From: Saccharomonospora xinjiangensis XJ-54
GTDB lineage: Bacteria; Actinomycetota; Actinomycetes; Mycobacteriales; Pseudonocardiaceae
Length of the DNA: 64,000 bases
NCBI RefSeq assembly: GCF_000258175.1
Contig: NZ_JH636049.1
Location: forward strand, 4,506,672-4,570,671
Direction of reading: 5' to 3'
The number at the start of each line of letters is the position of its first letter. The first letter of the stretch is position 1. Below, one piece after another: positions 19,171 to 28,268 of the stretch. The position numbers and the translations under genes are program-made. A model generated the notes under the pieces. The model did not search any database. It was not told the origin of the DNA and worked only from the letters and a program-made list of their open reading frames with translations.

Positions 19171-19749
19171 GTGCCCCGTGCCACCGCTGCCGCCGCCGCC
19201 CAGACTGCCCATCAGATCCTCGACTCCGCGACCGGGCTGTTCGCCTCACGCGGGTTCGCCGAGGTGTCACTCGACGACGTCGCCAAGGACGCCGGTGTCA
19301 CCCGCGGCGCGGTCTACCACCACTACCGCAACAAGGCCGGGCTCTTCCGCGCCGTCGCCGCGCGGGCGCAGGCCGCGGTCGCCGACACCGTCGTCGAGGC
19401 GGCAGGCCGTGCCGGCACGGACCCGGGCGAACAGCTGCGAGCAGGCTGCCACGCCTTCCTCGACGCCATCACCGCCACGCCCTCGGTGCGCATTCTGCTC
19501 GTGGACGCGCCTGCCGTCGTGGGCTGGCAGGAATGGCGCAGGCTGGACGCGGAGAACTCGGCGCCCCACCTGCGCGACGCGCTGCACGACGTCGGCGTCG
19601 CCGACCAGCTGCTCGACGCCATGACCGCCCAGCTCTCCGGCGCGATGAACGAAGCCGCGCTCTGGACGGCTCAGCAGCCCGATCCCGCCGCCGCGCGGAC
19701 ACAGGCCCACGCGGTGCTGGACCGTCTCCTGTCCGCCGTGCTGACCTGA
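19171..19749 (+). CDS. TetR-family repressor
   Basis: 192-residue repressor with the N-terminal helix-turn-helix [26 protein letters not shown] and a helical ligand-binding domain with a Trp-rich segment ([14 protein letters not shown]). The GTG at 19171 follows AAAGGAAG. The two dyads in its upstream spacer indicate it controls itself and the divergent VOC gene. The inducer is unknown. Confidence 0.9.
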   Translation: MPRATAAAAAQTAHQILDSATGLFASRGFAEVSLDDVAKDAGVTRGAVYHHYRNKAGLFRAVAARAQAAVADTVVEAAGRAGTDPGEQLRAGCHAFLDAITATPSVRILLVDAPAVVGWQEWRRLDAENSAPHLRDALHDVGVADQLLDAMTAQLSGAMNEAALWTAQQPDPAAARTQAHAVLDRLLSAVLT

Positions 19750-19949
19750 CCCGCGCCCGGCCACGGGAACGGGAACGGGTAGCCGGAGGACTTGGCTGCC
19801 GGTACCCGCGTCCGGCCACCTCGGCGGCTCCGGGACGCGGCGCTGGTTTCCGTCTCAGCGCGGCACCCTGGTGGGCGGAACCGGCTCAGCCGAGCGAGAG
19901 TCAACGTCGGCTCCGCCCTCCTGTCCGCCCCCAGTGCACAGCGCGGCGA

Positions 19950-20684
19950 TCACACGGCGTCCAGTACGAAGAACAGGAAACACAGAAACGCCTGCCTGTC
20001 GCCGAGTTCATCGGGGAACCGCTCGTGGGCGCCCGGCGCGGGAGGCGGTTCGCTGATCACGGCCGTGCGGAATCCGGCCTCGGTGAAGGCGTCGGTCATC
20101 GCGTGCAGCGGCCGGTGCCAATAGGTGAGCACCGCCCGCTGACCATCGAAGGTGTACTCGTCGGACCACTGGCACGTCGCGAAGTAGTCGGCCTCGGGAT
20201 GGACCAGCTTGTAGACGACGGGGTGGTTGACCGAGGTGATCAGCCTGCCGCCGGGCCGCAGCACCCGCCGCAACTCGGCCAGCGGTGCGGTCCAGTCCTC
20301 GAGGTAGTGCAGAACAAGGGATGCGACGACGTCGTCGAACGCACCGTCGGGAAAGGGCAGCGGCGCGCCGAGGTCAGCCACCCGCAGGTCCGCGTCGGCG
20401 CCGAGCCGCCGATGGGCCAGCTCCACCATCCTGGCGCTGGCGTCGAAGCCGGTCACGGTCGCGCCCCGGTCGCGCAGCGCCGCGAACAGCGGACCCGAAC
20501 CGCAACCGGCGTCGAGAATCCGCCGACCGCTCACCTCCCCGGCCAGCTCCAGGATCGCGGGCCGCGCGTAGTAGGCGTTGATGAGACTGTCCTCGTTCTC
20601 GGCCGTGTACGCGTCGGCGAAGGTGTCGTAGTCAGTGGCAGCAGCGGCCACGGAACCGGCGGAATCCTCGGATGCGGAAGACAT
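19950..20684 (-). CDS. Class I SAM-dependent methyltransferase
   Basis: 244-residue methyltransferase with a seven-stranded Rossmann fold: motif I ILDAGCGSG, an acidic loop GFDASARMVELAHRR, and VASLVLHYLEDW plus LRRVLRPGGRL as motifs post-I to III. The N-terminal part (YDTFADAYTAENE) is typical of small-molecule methyltransferases of the UbiE/type 11 group. Its start (ATG at 20684) faces away from the next ArsR gene. No pathway partner is adjacent, so the substrate cannot be guessed. Confidence 0.85.
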   Translation of the reverse strand: MSSASEDSAGSVAAAATDYDTFADAYTAENEDSLINAYYARPAILELAGEVSGRRILDAGCGSGPLFAALRDRGATVTGFDASARMVELAHRRLGADADLRVADLGAPLPFPDGAFDDVVASLVLHYLEDWTAPLAELRRVLRPGGRLITSVNHPVVYKLVHPEADYFATCQWSDEYTFDGQRAVLTYWHRPLHAMTDAFTEAGFRTAVISEPPPAPGAHERFPDELGDRQAFLCFLFFVLDAV

Positions 20685-20733
20685 GCGACCAAGCCTGGCA
20701 CGCCTGCCCGCCTGCGCGGCGATGAACGCGTGT

Positions 20734-21084
20734 TCACCGGGACCAGCCCGCGATCACAGCACGGCCCTGTGGCACGGCGAGGTCGAGAAGGCCGGGGAAG
20801 CGCGCGTCGAGATCGTCGCGGCGCAACCGGCTCAGCCGCCGGGTTCCCTCGTTGCGCTGACGGATCACGCCCGCTTCGCGCAGAACCTTGAAGTGTCCGC
20901 TCTGAGTGGACTTGCTGACGGGAAGCGCGAACGTCGCGCAGGCCAGCTCGCCTTCGGGTTCGACGTCGGCGAGGTGCGCGACGATGGCCAGGCGGACGGG
21001 GTCGCTCAACGCGCTCAGCACGTCAGTGAACCGTAGTTCGGTTCGATGAGGATGAACGAGCTCTGTCGCGGTGCGGCTTGCCAT
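20734..21084 (-). CDS. ArsR-family repressor of divergent MFS gene
   Basis: 116-residue winged-helix regulator: LSALSDPVRLAIVAHLADV, then the recognition helix VSKSTQSGHFKVLREAGVI. It lacks the Cys pair of metal-sensing ArsR proteins at the usual positions, so it likely responds to something other than a metal. The ATG at 21084 is preferred over an upstream one at 21126 that would run into the operator region. It diverges from an MFS exporter across 86 bases containing four copies of one half-site. Confidence 0.87.
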   Translation of the reverse strand: MASRTATELVHPHRTELRFTDVLSALSDPVRLAIVAHLADVEPEGELACATFALPVSKSTQSGHFKVLREAGVIRQRNEGTRRLSRLRRDDLDARFPGLLDLAVPQGRAVIAGWSR

Positions 21085-21103
21085 GGTCCCAACTCTAACC
21101 CAA

Positions 21104-21153
21104 ACATGTTCGAGATATCCGAACATGTGCTATGTTCGGCCACCGCCGAACAT
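21104..21153. promoter_or_regulatory. Array of four alternating operator half-sites
   Basis: ACATGTTCG (21104-21112), CGAACATGT (21120-21128), ATGTTCGGC (21132-21140) and GCCGAACAT (21145-21153) alternate in orientation, giving three overlapping dyads; the middle one, CCGAACAT-N5-ATGTTCGG (21119-21139), is perfect. They fill the spacer between the ArsR-family and MFS genes and are the likely binding sites of the repressor. Confidence 0.85.
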
Positions 21154-21170
21154 GAGAAGGGTGGGAAGGA

Positions 21171-22445
21171 ATGCGAACCGATCACCTCGACACAGGGCGA
21201 GACCGCCCTGGTGTCGCGGACAGCAGCGCCACGGGCGGGCCCAAACCGTCACCGCGGCGGGCCTCCACGTGGAGATTCTGGGCCACGGCCTACACGCTGC
21301 TGATCCTGTTGACCGGAACGAATCTGCCGACACCGCTGTACCGCGACTACGAAGACCGTTTCGGCTTGTCGCCCCTGACCACCACCTTGATCTTCGCCGC
21401 CTACGTCGTCGTGCTCATCCCCTCGCTGCTGCTGGTCGGCCCGCTTTCCGACGCGATCGGGCGACGCCGGGTGCTCATCCCCTCGCTGGCGGTGGCAGCG
21501 CTGGGAACGGTGGGGTTCGCGCTGGCGAGCGGGCCCGGGTGGCTCTTCGCCTCGCGGGCGCTGCAGGGCCTCGCCATCGGCGCGGCGGCCGGGCCGTTGA
21601 CGGCGGCCCTGACCGAACTCGAACCCACCGGCGACCATCGCAGAGCGGCACTGGTCTCGACCGTGGTCACGGTGGGCGGCATGGGTCTCGGGCCCGTACT
21701 GGGCGCACTGCTCGCCCAGTACGGGCCCGCGCCACGTGTGCTGCCGTTCGTGGTGGAGCTTATGCTGCTGATCCCTGCGGCGGTCGCCATCGCGCTGTTA
21801 CCGGATACCCGGCCCACGACCCGGTGGCGGCCACGGCGTCCTGAGATCCCGCCTTCGGTGCGAACCGTGTTCGCGACCAGCGGTACCGCCACTTTCCTGG
21901 CGTTCGCGGTGATCGGGTTGTTCCTCACCCTTGTTCCCGCCTACGTCGCCACGCTCGCCCACTCCGCCAATCTGGTCCTCGGCGGCGGGGTAGTGGCGCT
22001 GATGCTCGCCTCGTCGGCGATCGCCCAACTCGTCGCCTACGGCAGACCATCGCACAGCCCCGAGCGCGCGGGACTGCCACTGCTGGCCACCGGCCTGGGG
22101 TTGCTGGCGCTCGCGGGCACTCTCTCGTCGCCACTGGTACTGCTCGCGGCCGTCGTGGTGGCCGGTGCGGGCCAGGGGCTGGTGTACCTGGGGGGACTCG
22201 CGGCCGTCAACGCATCGGCCACCGCCGACCGCCGCGCCGGTGTGCTCTCCAGCTTCTATGTGATCACCTACATCGGTGTCGGTGTGCCCATCATCGGTGT
22301 CGGTTTCCTTGCCACCATCCTCGATGTCACCGTCGCCGTCCGGTACTTCGCCGGTGTGGTCGCGGTGTTGTGTCTCGCGCTGCTGTTCGTCCTCGGCCGA
22401 GCGCGGCGCCGCGGTGAAGAGGAGTGTCGCTCGTCGAACCCGTGA
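21171..22445 (+). CDS. MFS transporter
   Basis: 424-residue major facilitator with about twelve hydrophobic segments and the loop 2-3 motif GPLSDAIGRRRVLIPSL. It probably exports a drug or other small molecule by proton exchange. The ATG at 21171 has GGAAGG directly upstream. The divergent ArsR-family gene and the operator array between them indicate it is the regulated target. The 3' end overlaps the convergent AraC reading frame by 119 bases. Confidence 0.88.
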   Translation: MRTDHLDTGRDRPGVADSSATGGPKPSPRRASTWRFWATAYTLLILLTGTNLPTPLYRDYEDRFGLSPLTTTLIFAAYVVVLIPSLLLVGPLSDAIGRRRVLIPSLAVAALGTVGFALASGPGWLFASRALQGLAIGAAAGPLTAALTELEPTGDHRRAALVSTVVTVGGMGLGPVLGALLAQYGPAPRVLPFVVELMLLIPAAVAIALLPDTRPTTRWRPRRPEIPPSVRTVFATSGTATFLAFAVIGLFLTLVPAYVATLAHSANLVLGGGVVALMLASSAIAQLVAYGRPSHSPERAGLPLLATGLGLLALAGTLSSPLVLLAAVVVAGAGQGLVYLGGLAAVNASATADRRAGVLSSFYVITYIGVGVPIIGVGFLATILDVTVAVRYFAGVVAVLCLALLFVLGRARRRGEEECRSSNP

Positions 22446-23343
22446 CGGCGGTGTCCACCGTGGTGAGGCATTCCGGGATCTCGCGCATGAAGGGAGGGCA
22501 CGCCGGTGCGGTCCAGTTCGCCGCACCAGCGTTCCCCCGGCTACGGCTGCCCCGCTCCGTCGCCCCGGTACCCACGGCGAGCCCGCGGTCAGCTCCGCTG
22601 CGGATCCTCCCGGAAGGGGAGCCGGGCGTGTGGCCGAAGGCGCGTCGGAAGACGTCGATGAAGGTGCTCGCCGACGACCATCCGCACGCGTGGGCGACAG
22701 CGGTCACGGATTTCTTGTGCGCCAGGAGGATCAGGGCGTGTTGAAGGCGCAACTGGGTGCGCCACTGGGGAAACGACATACCGACTTCTCGGCGGAACAG
22801 CCGGGACAGCGTTCGATCGCTGGCACCGACCTCGCGCCCGAGCTCAGCCAGGGTGCGCGGGTCACCGGGATCGCGGCGCAGGATGTCGCACACCGCGCCG
22901 AGCACCGGGTCTTCCGGCTGGGGCACGCACAACGGTTGCCGAGGTGACGAGGCGAGCTCGTCGAGCAGCACTGCGCGAAGGCGCGCGAATTCCGGCCCGC
23001 CGCCCGCGCGCCGGGTGTAGGCGACGATGAGTTCGCGCAGCAGTGAACCGACGACCAGCACGGTCGGAGACTTCAGCCCGAGGGGATCCTCGGACACGGG
23101 AATCCCGGCAAGGTGCAGGTCGAGGCAGCCGTAGGCGCGGTGGGCGTGCACCGTTCCGGCAGGCACCCAGATCGCCCGCGTGGCCGGAGCGACCCAGGAC
23201 CCGGCGTCAGTGGTGACCGCCAGCGCGCCCCTCCCCGCGTACACGACCTGGTGGTCGTCGTGGCGGTGGGCGTCGATGCGCTCACCGGGGCAGAGTCGCT
23301 GAAGCCTCGTGGGAGCGATCGGTTGATGGCGGATTTCCGGCAC
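22327..23343 (-). CDS. AraC-family regulator with unusual C-terminal tail
   Basis: Transcription regulator with an N-terminal cupin-like sensor (CPGERIDAHRHDDHQVVYAG) and two C-terminal helix-turn-helix units (RTLAELGREVGASDRTLSRLFRREVG and SVTAVAHACGWSSASTFIDVFRRAFG). AraC proteins of this type normally stop just after FGHTPGSYR; here FGHTPGSPSGR continues for about 90 more residues of low-complexity Arg/Thr/Gly sequence into the 3' end of the convergent MFS gene. The tail suggests loss of the original stop or a small frameshift. It diverges from the fosmidomycin-type MFS gene 56 bases away, its probable target. Confidence 0.82.
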   Translation of the reverse strand: MPEIRHQPIAPTRLQRLCPGERIDAHRHDDHQVVYAGRGALAVTTDAGSWVAPATRAIWVPAGTVHAHRAYGCLDLHLAGIPVSEDPLGLKSPTVLVVGSLLRELIVAYTRRAGGGPEFARLRAVLLDELASSPRQPLCVPQPEDPVLGAVCDILRRDPGDPRTLAELGREVGASDRTLSRLFRREVGMSFPQWRTQLRLQHALILLAHKKSVTAVAHACGWSSASTFIDVFRRAFGHTPGSPSGRIRSGADRGLAVGTGATERGSRSRGNAGAANWTAPACPPFMREIPECLTTVDTAVTGSTSDTPLHRGAALGRGRTAARDTTPRPHRRSTGRRR

Positions 23344-23399
23344 AAACTGGCAGATTATCGGAAGCGCGACACGGCAGGCAGCCGCGAGGATCGGGAGCC

Positions 23400-24563
23400 G
23401 TGCGGAGAACCACGTCCACTTTTCTGCTGGCTGCCGGACACGCCTGCGTCGATGTGTATCAGGGTTCGGTCGCGGCTCTGGTGCCCTTTTTCGTCGCGGA
23501 ACGCGCCTACACCTACGCGGCGGTGTCCGGCCTCGTCCTGGCGGCGTCGCTGCTGTCGTCGGTGGTGCAGCCGCTGTTCGGCGCCTTGGCCGACCGGTAT
23601 TCGATGCCCTGGCTCATCCCGGCCAGCACTGTCCTCAGTGGAGTAGGAATCGCGGTCAGCGGGCTGACCGGCTCCTACGCCCTCACCCTGGCGGGTATCG
23701 CGGTGTCCGGCATCGGTGTCGCCGCCTATCACCCCGAGTCGGCACGCATCGCGCGCGCGGCCAGCGAGGGCAGCCACAGGGCAATGGCGTACTTCTCCAC
23801 CGGAGGTAACGTCGGTTTCGCACTGGCCCCCTTCCTCGTGGCCGTCGCGATCGGCACCGGAGGACTGCGCTGGACTCCCGTGCTGGTGCTGCCCGCGCTG
23901 GTGGGCGCGGTGCTCGTCCTTCCCGTCCTCCGTGCGCTGCACCGGAAATCCGATGCCCCGACACCACCGCGTGGCCCGGCACGGCAGAACGCCACCTCCT
24001 CGTTCGTGACACTGGCCGTGGCGATGGCGTTCCGGTCAATCGCCTTCGTCGGCTTGAGCGCCTTCCTTTCCCTGTTCGCCACGCAACGGCTGGGCGGCAC
24101 CGCCGGAACCATCGCCCTGTTCGTGCTGTATTCCGGAGGCATCGTCGGTTCGGCGCTCGGCGGTTCACTGGCGGCGCGCTGGGGCAGGATCGTGGTGTGC
24201 CGCTGGTCGTACGCGCTGAGCGCGGTCGCGATCGCGGGCGTGGTGTGGGTGCCGGGCCCGTTCCTCTACCTGTTCGTCGCTCTCACTTCGGTCGGGTTGT
24301 ATGTGCCGTTCTCGTTGCAGGTGACGCTGGGGCAGGACTATCTGCCCACTCGGGTGGGCACCGCGAGTGGGGTGACCCTTGGCTTGACGGTCAGCGTCGG
24401 TGGCCTGGCCAGCCCGGTGATCGGCAGCGTGGCCGATGCCACGTCGCTGCACACCGCGCTGGCGCCGTTGGTGGCGATGCCGATGCTGAGCTGGCTGCTG
24501 CTGCGCCGCCTTCGTGAACCGGAGCAACCATCTGCGGTCGTCGCGGGGGCAAGCCGCGCCTGA
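23400..24563 (+). CDS. MFS exporter, fosmidomycin-resistance type
   Basis: 387-residue membrane transporter resembling Fsr-type fosmidomycin efflux proteins: LAAGHACVDVYQGSVAALVPFF at the N-terminus, LFGALADRY in the second loop, and GVAAYHPESARIA in helix 4, a strong subfamily marker. About twelve membrane segments. The GTG at 23400 has GAGGATCGGGAG upstream. The divergent AraC gene 56 bases away is the likely regulator. The actual substrate in this host is unknown. Confidence 0.88.
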   Translation: MRRTTSTFLLAAGHACVDVYQGSVAALVPFFVAERAYTYAAVSGLVLAASLLSSVVQPLFGALADRYSMPWLIPASTVLSGVGIAVSGLTGSYALTLAGIAVSGIGVAAYHPESARIARAASEGSHRAMAYFSTGGNVGFALAPFLVAVAIGTGGLRWTPVLVLPALVGAVLVLPVLRALHRKSDAPTPPRGPARQNATSSFVTLAVAMAFRSIAFVGLSAFLSLFATQRLGGTAGTIALFVLYSGGIVGSALGGSLAARWGRIVVCRWSYALSAVAIAGVVWVPGPFLYLFVALTSVGLYVPFSLQVTLGQDYLPTRVGTASGVTLGLTVSVGGLASPVIGSVADATSLHTALAPLVAMPMLSWLLLRRLREPEQPSAVVAGASRA

Positions 24564-24821
24564 GCCCGGTCGCTGTCACGGCGGTGCCATCGGCGGCTCA
24601 GTCAGCGAGCCCGGCGGCCCGCATGGCCGTTGACCGCCGCACAGCGCCGCGTTCGGGTCAGTGTCCACCACGGCGGTCGTCCACTCCCCGCCGACTTCGC
24701 GCGCGACAAGAGGTTGTGAACAGCGCCGAGCGTTTCAATGGCATTCATCGGGTTGTGGAGTCTCCCCGGTAGCTGATCACCCGCGCCCGCGCGGCTGCCA
24801 TTCTCCTTCTCGTGGCGCCAC

Positions 24822-25448
24822 TCAGAGGAAGGCGGTGACGCCCTCATATTCACCGTGGGCTGCTCGGCCCCTTACCTCGTACTCGAGGAGCAGTAGTCCG
24901 CTGGGCGTCGCCTCGTGGCGGAGGAGACGCAGACCGCACGGGATGCCCCGGCCAGTCAGTAGTCGCCGCCCTGCTCGCAGCACGGTGGGCGCGATCGCGA
25001 GACGGAGAGTGTCGATCAGACCTGCCGTCAGGAGCACATCACCCAGACGGGCGCTGCCGTGGATCTGGAGTTCCCGCCCTGGTCGCATCTTGAGCTGGGC
25101 AACCGCCTGGACCGGGTCGCCGTTGAGCACAGTCGTGGGGTGCCAGGACCCCTCGGTGAGCGTGTTGGACACGACGTACTTCGGCAGTGTGTTCATCCGT
25201 TCGGCGAACGGGTCGGCGGGGTCGGTGATCTCCGGCCAGTCGCGCGCGAACGCCTCGTAGGTGCGCCGGCCGAGTAGGAGACCATCGGCGAGGTCGAGCC
25301 AGTCGGAGGTGTGCTGGACGAACATCCTGTCGAGGTGAGGCACCAGCCAGCCGCCTTGTGTGAACGCGCCGGTGGTGTCCTCGGTGGGCGAGCCGGGTCC
25401 CTGGCTGACGCCGTCGAGCGTGAGGAATTCAGTGACGGCGATCCTCAT
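24822..25448 (-). CDS. Dihydrofolate-reductase-like (RibD C-terminal) protein
   Basis: 208-residue NADPH-dependent reductase-like protein of the DHFR/RibD-C fold: MRIAVTEFLTLDGVSQGPGSP at the start, LLLGRRTYEAFARDWPEI in the middle and LQIHGSARLGDVLLTAGLIDTL later. These proteins are widespread in actinomycetes but mostly uncharacterised. The ATG at 25448 overlaps the stop of the SRPBCC gene by 4 bases, so the three-gene ArsR-SRPBCC-reductase operon is translationally coupled. Confidence 0.88.
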   Translation of the reverse strand: MRIAVTEFLTLDGVSQGPGSPTEDTTGAFTQGGWLVPHLDRMFVQHTSDWLDLADGLLLGRRTYEAFARDWPEITDPADPFAERMNTLPKYVVSNTLTEGSWHPTTVLNGDPVQAVAQLKMRPGRELQIHGSARLGDVLLTAGLIDTLRLAIAPTVLRAGRRLLTGRGIPCGLRLLRHEATPSGLLLLEYEVRGRAAHGEYEGVTAFL

Positions 25449-25921
25449 AGTGTGGCCGTGTCCTCGGCGAGCGCGGTCAACTGGTCGGCGACTGAGCCCC
25501 AGCCCTCGGCAAAGCCGAGCTTCTCGTGCCGAGCGCGAGCCTCCGGGTCGCCGTGTCGGACGAGCATCCGGTAATCCGTGCCGTCAGGGTGATCGTGCAG
25601 AGTGATCGTCGCGGTCATCGCGACCGGGGCGGGCTGCGCGGGGCGCCAGGTGTGGTCGAGTGCGTTGGTGAACACGATCCGTTCGCCTTCGTCGATGGCG
25701 AGGAAGCACGCGTCCAAATGTGGGACGAACTCGGCTCCGTCGTCGCTCAGTTGTGTCACGAACGCCCCTCCAGGCCACAGGTCCAGGCGCTCCACGCGGC
25801 AGCGGGACGGCGCCGGAACCCACCACTGCTCAAGCCGGGACGGGTCGGTCCAGGCTCTCCACACGGTCGTGCGCGGGGCTCGGATGATCCGCTCCAGAGA
25901 AAGGTCGAGGTCGGAGTTCAC
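25445..25921 (-). CDS. SRPBCC (AHSA1-like) protein
   Basis: 158-residue START-like fold protein of the activator-of-Hsp90 homologue 1 group: LERIIRAPRTTVWRAWTDPSRLEQWW at the N-terminus and RHEKLGFAEGWGSVADQL at the C-terminus. The fold encloses a hydrophobic cavity. In bacteria it commonly follows an ArsR-type regulator, as here. GTG start at 25921 overlaps the ArsR stop by 4 bases; its own stop overlaps the reductase start by 4 bases. Confidence 0.9.
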   Translation of the reverse strand: MNSDLDLSLERIIRAPRTTVWRAWTDPSRLEQWWVPAPSRCRVERLDLWPGGAFVTQLSDDGAEFVPHLDACFLAIDEGERIVFTNALDHTWRPAQPAPVAMTATITLHDHPDGTDYRMLVRHGDPEARARHEKLGFAEGWGSVADQLTALAEDTATL

Positions 25922-26256
25922 TGTTCGTTCTCCTTCTGGCCGGTGACGAACTGTTCAAGGCGGTCGGTGCGGTCCTCCCAGATTCGGCGCTGATCCTTGA
26001 GCCAGTCGTCGATCAGGGCGAGTCGCTCGCGGTTCAGCACGCAGGTCCGCACCCGGCCTGCCTTGACCGTGTGGACGAGCCCGGCCGTTTCCAGCGTGCG
26101 CACGTGTTTCATGAACGACGGAAGCGTCATCGGGAACTCGCGGGCGAGCTCGCCGACGCTGGTGGGACCACGGCCGAGGTGCTGGACGACTGCTCGCCGG
26201 GTCGAGTCGGCGAGGGCGCTCAGTACGTCGTCCAGCGGCGGCGAACACTTTGCCAT
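25918..26256 (-). CDS. ArsR-family regulator of SRPBCC operon
   Basis: 112-residue winged-helix regulator (LSALADSTRRAVVQHLGRGPTSVGELAREF; recognition segment LPSFMKHVRTLETAGLV). It belongs to the ArsR subgroup that is co-encoded with SRPBCC proteins and lacks metal-binding cysteines. It heads the three-gene operon. Sensing presumably involves a small molecule; the ligand is unknown. Confidence 0.9.
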   Translation of the reverse strand: MAKCSPPLDDVLSALADSTRRAVVQHLGRGPTSVGELAREFPMTLPSFMKHVRTLETAGLVHTVKAGRVRTCVLNRERLALIDDWLKDQRRIWEDRTDRLEQFVTGQKENEQ

Positions 26257-26590
26257 TTGGCTAAGTATTCAGGCTTGTGAGGATCGGCGCAAGCCGTGGC
26301 CGCGACAATCCGGGGCACCCTGGTCCGGCGCTGTGTCGCAGCGACCCCGCCCGATAAGGGGTGGGCGACACCGTGGGACGTGGCAGCGGCGCCCCCCGCG
26401 GCTGTGGAGTCCGCCCAGCAGTTGTTCTGCCACCAACGCGGAGGCGGTGCCGTCTGCTCGGATGCTGTCTTCGCGGCCGATGTGCACGACGAACCGCTGC
26501 CTGAGGACACGGCTTGCCTCGACCCGGGACCACGGAGCCGTACTGACCGGCGCGGCATATCGCGAACCTGCCGTCGTCCTGACTTCACCG
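26257..26590. other. Spacer without a convincing gene
   Basis: The 334 bases between the ArsR start and the stop of the flavoprotein gene hold no gene I can support. On the minus strand a stretch around 26420-26530 reads as RFVVHIGREDSIRADG, which has coding-like character and might be a gene remnant, but it has no start and no recognisable family. Confidence 0.4.
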
Positions 26591-27826
26591 CTACAGCAGA
26601 TCGGCGAGGAGGGCCTGCGCCGCGCGGCGGCCGGAGACGAGCGCCCCCTGGATGGATGGGGTGTCGCGGTGATCGCCACACACGTAACGACCCCGCCGCA
26701 CGCGCACCGGCCTGCGCAGCGGTGTGCCCGGCGGCAGCACAGGGAGGGCATGCTCGATGGGGTAGGTGGCGAGGAGGTCCCAGCCCCGGGTGTCGGTGGC
26801 GTAGAGCACGGCCAGCCGCTCGCGCACCCTCGGCTCCAGATCGCCCGCACTGTCGGCGACTCCGGGAACGGACGCCTGGACCAGCGACGCGCCGGGCGGG
26901 GCGTAGGTGGGGGCGGCCTGGCTGAGCACGAGGCTGTTGATCGGCAGCGCTCCGGTGCCGTCCAGTGCGAGCGTGGGTGCGCTGCACGGCGGTCGCGCCA
27001 CGCGGTAGTACCAGGTCGTGACGGCGTGCCAGGCGGGCGGCTCGATCTCAGGGAGCAGCCGCGCGGCGGTGGTGCCGTCGGTGGCGACGACGACGGCGTC
27101 GGCGCTGACGGTCTCTCCGCTGGTGAGCCGGACGTCGTGGTCGCCCAGTCCGGCCACCTCCTGGCCGGTTTCGACGGTGCCGGGCGGAAGCCGGTCGGCG
27201 AGGAGCTGGGGCAGTGTCTGCATTCCGAGTTCGGGCACCGCCGCTCCACCGAGGACGAAACTGCGCCAGATCAGGTGGAACAGTCGCGCCGAGGTCATGA
27301 GGTCGGGGTCGAGGAACACGCCGGCGACGAACGGACGCAGCACCGTCTCGACGGTCTCGGCGCTGAACCGCCCGCGCAGTTCCTCCGCCACAGTGTGATC
27401 ACCACCGCGCCCGAGAGCCGAGGCGGGCAGCGCCGCGTCTCGCACCGACAGCCGCGCGAGCGCGAACACGTCCCCCGGGCGCTGTCCGACCATCCTCGCC
27501 ACGCCCCGGACGGCGCCGGGACCGTGCCACGGCCCGGCCAGCAGCCGCATCCCGCCGTCCTCACGCACCAGCGCCCCGCGTGTGAAACCGCGCAGGCCGA
27601 GGCGGGCAGGCCGCACCAGCCGCCGGAACTCGGGATAGGCGGGCAGGAGTACCTGGAAGCCACGGTCGAGGCGGAAACCCTCGACGTGGTCGGTGGCCAC
27701 CCGCCCACCGGGTTTGCCCGCGCGTTCCAGCACGCGCACGTCCACACCGGCCTGCGTGAGCCGTGTCGCGGCGGCCAGACCCGCCAGCCCGGCACCGATG
27801 ACGATCACCTGTTTGGTCGCGGGCAC
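26591..27826 (-). CDS. FAD-dependent amine-oxidase-like oxidoreductase
   Basis: 411-residue flavoprotein of the protoporphyrinogen-oxidase/phytoene-desaturase superfamily. N-terminal FAD-binding motif VIVIGAGLAGLAAATRL followed by VLERAGKPGGRVATD, and the C-terminal second FAD motif YVCGDHRDTPSIQGALVSGRRAA. The GTG at 27826 has AGAGGA upstream. In related actinomycetes such proteins often sit next to photolyase-related genes and carotenoid genes; here the remains of a photolyase-related gene lie directly upstream on the same strand, so the pair was probably once an operon. The substrate is not known. Confidence 0.85.
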   Translation of the reverse strand: MPATKQVIVIGAGLAGLAAATRLTQAGVDVRVLERAGKPGGRVATDHVEGFRLDRGFQVLLPAYPEFRRLVRPARLGLRGFTRGALVREDGGMRLLAGPWHGPGAVRGVARMVGQRPGDVFALARLSVRDAALPASALGRGGDHTVAEELRGRFSAETVETVLRPFVAGVFLDPDLMTSARLFHLIWRSFVLGGAAVPELGMQTLPQLLADRLPPGTVETGQEVAGLGDHDVRLTSGETVSADAVVVATDGTTAARLLPEIEPPAWHAVTTWYYRVARPPCSAPTLALDGTGALPINSLVLSQAAPTYAPPGASLVQASVPGVADSAGDLEPRVRERLAVLYATDTRGWDLLATYPIEHALPVLPPGTPLRRPVRVRRGRYVCGDHRDTPSIQGALVSGRRAAQALLADLL

Positions 27827-28011
27827 TGTCGTGGTCCTCTCCTCGGTGAGTGCAGAATCGGCGGCGGCCGCGTTCCTGGTTGAGCAACCGGCCGAGATCC
27901 CGGAGCCGGGTCAATCCCGCCGGCGGTCGGCGCATGCGGTGGTTGCCACGGAGCCGGTCGGCGTTGCGGTGCGGGAGACCCCAGTAACCCGCCGTGACCG
28001 GGCAGGTATCG

Positions 28012-28168
28012 CGACCAGCACGAGCTGTAGGTTCTGCCGGTGGTAGCGCCTGCGCCCCAGCGCGCGGGCCGACTCGATCAGCCCGATGCCGCGGTCCGCG
28101 GGTTCTCCCGTGTCGTGGAAGTGCGATCCCAGTTGGTCACCGAGCGGCCACAGCGCGGGGGATGCCAT
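28012..28168 (-). pseudogene. N-terminal remnant of photolyase-related protein
   Basis: The first 52 codons from the ATG at 28168 read WPLGDQLGSHFHDTG and then LIESARALGRRRYHRQNLQLVLVA, the characteristic N-terminus of the FeS photolyase/cryptochrome-related (CryB/PhrB) family, which is normally about 500 residues long. After LQLVLVA the family sequence stops and the frame continues as unrelated Arg/Thr-rich sequence to a stop at 27911. More than 400 residues have been lost, so this is a deletion remnant. It lies just upstream of the flavoprotein gene on the same strand. Confidence 0.75.
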
Positions 28169-28268
28169 GCCGTGATGGTGCGGCAGGAGTCACCGCAGCG
28201 CAGCGCGACAGAGGCAGGCGGGCAGGACAACCTTGTGCGCGCGAGCTGCGGCGGCGGCGGTCGTTTCC

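Noticed and set aside
24564..24821. Small gene between the MFS exporter and reductase operon
   Set aside because: Only an ORF overlapping the reductase end, without ribosome site or family sequence.
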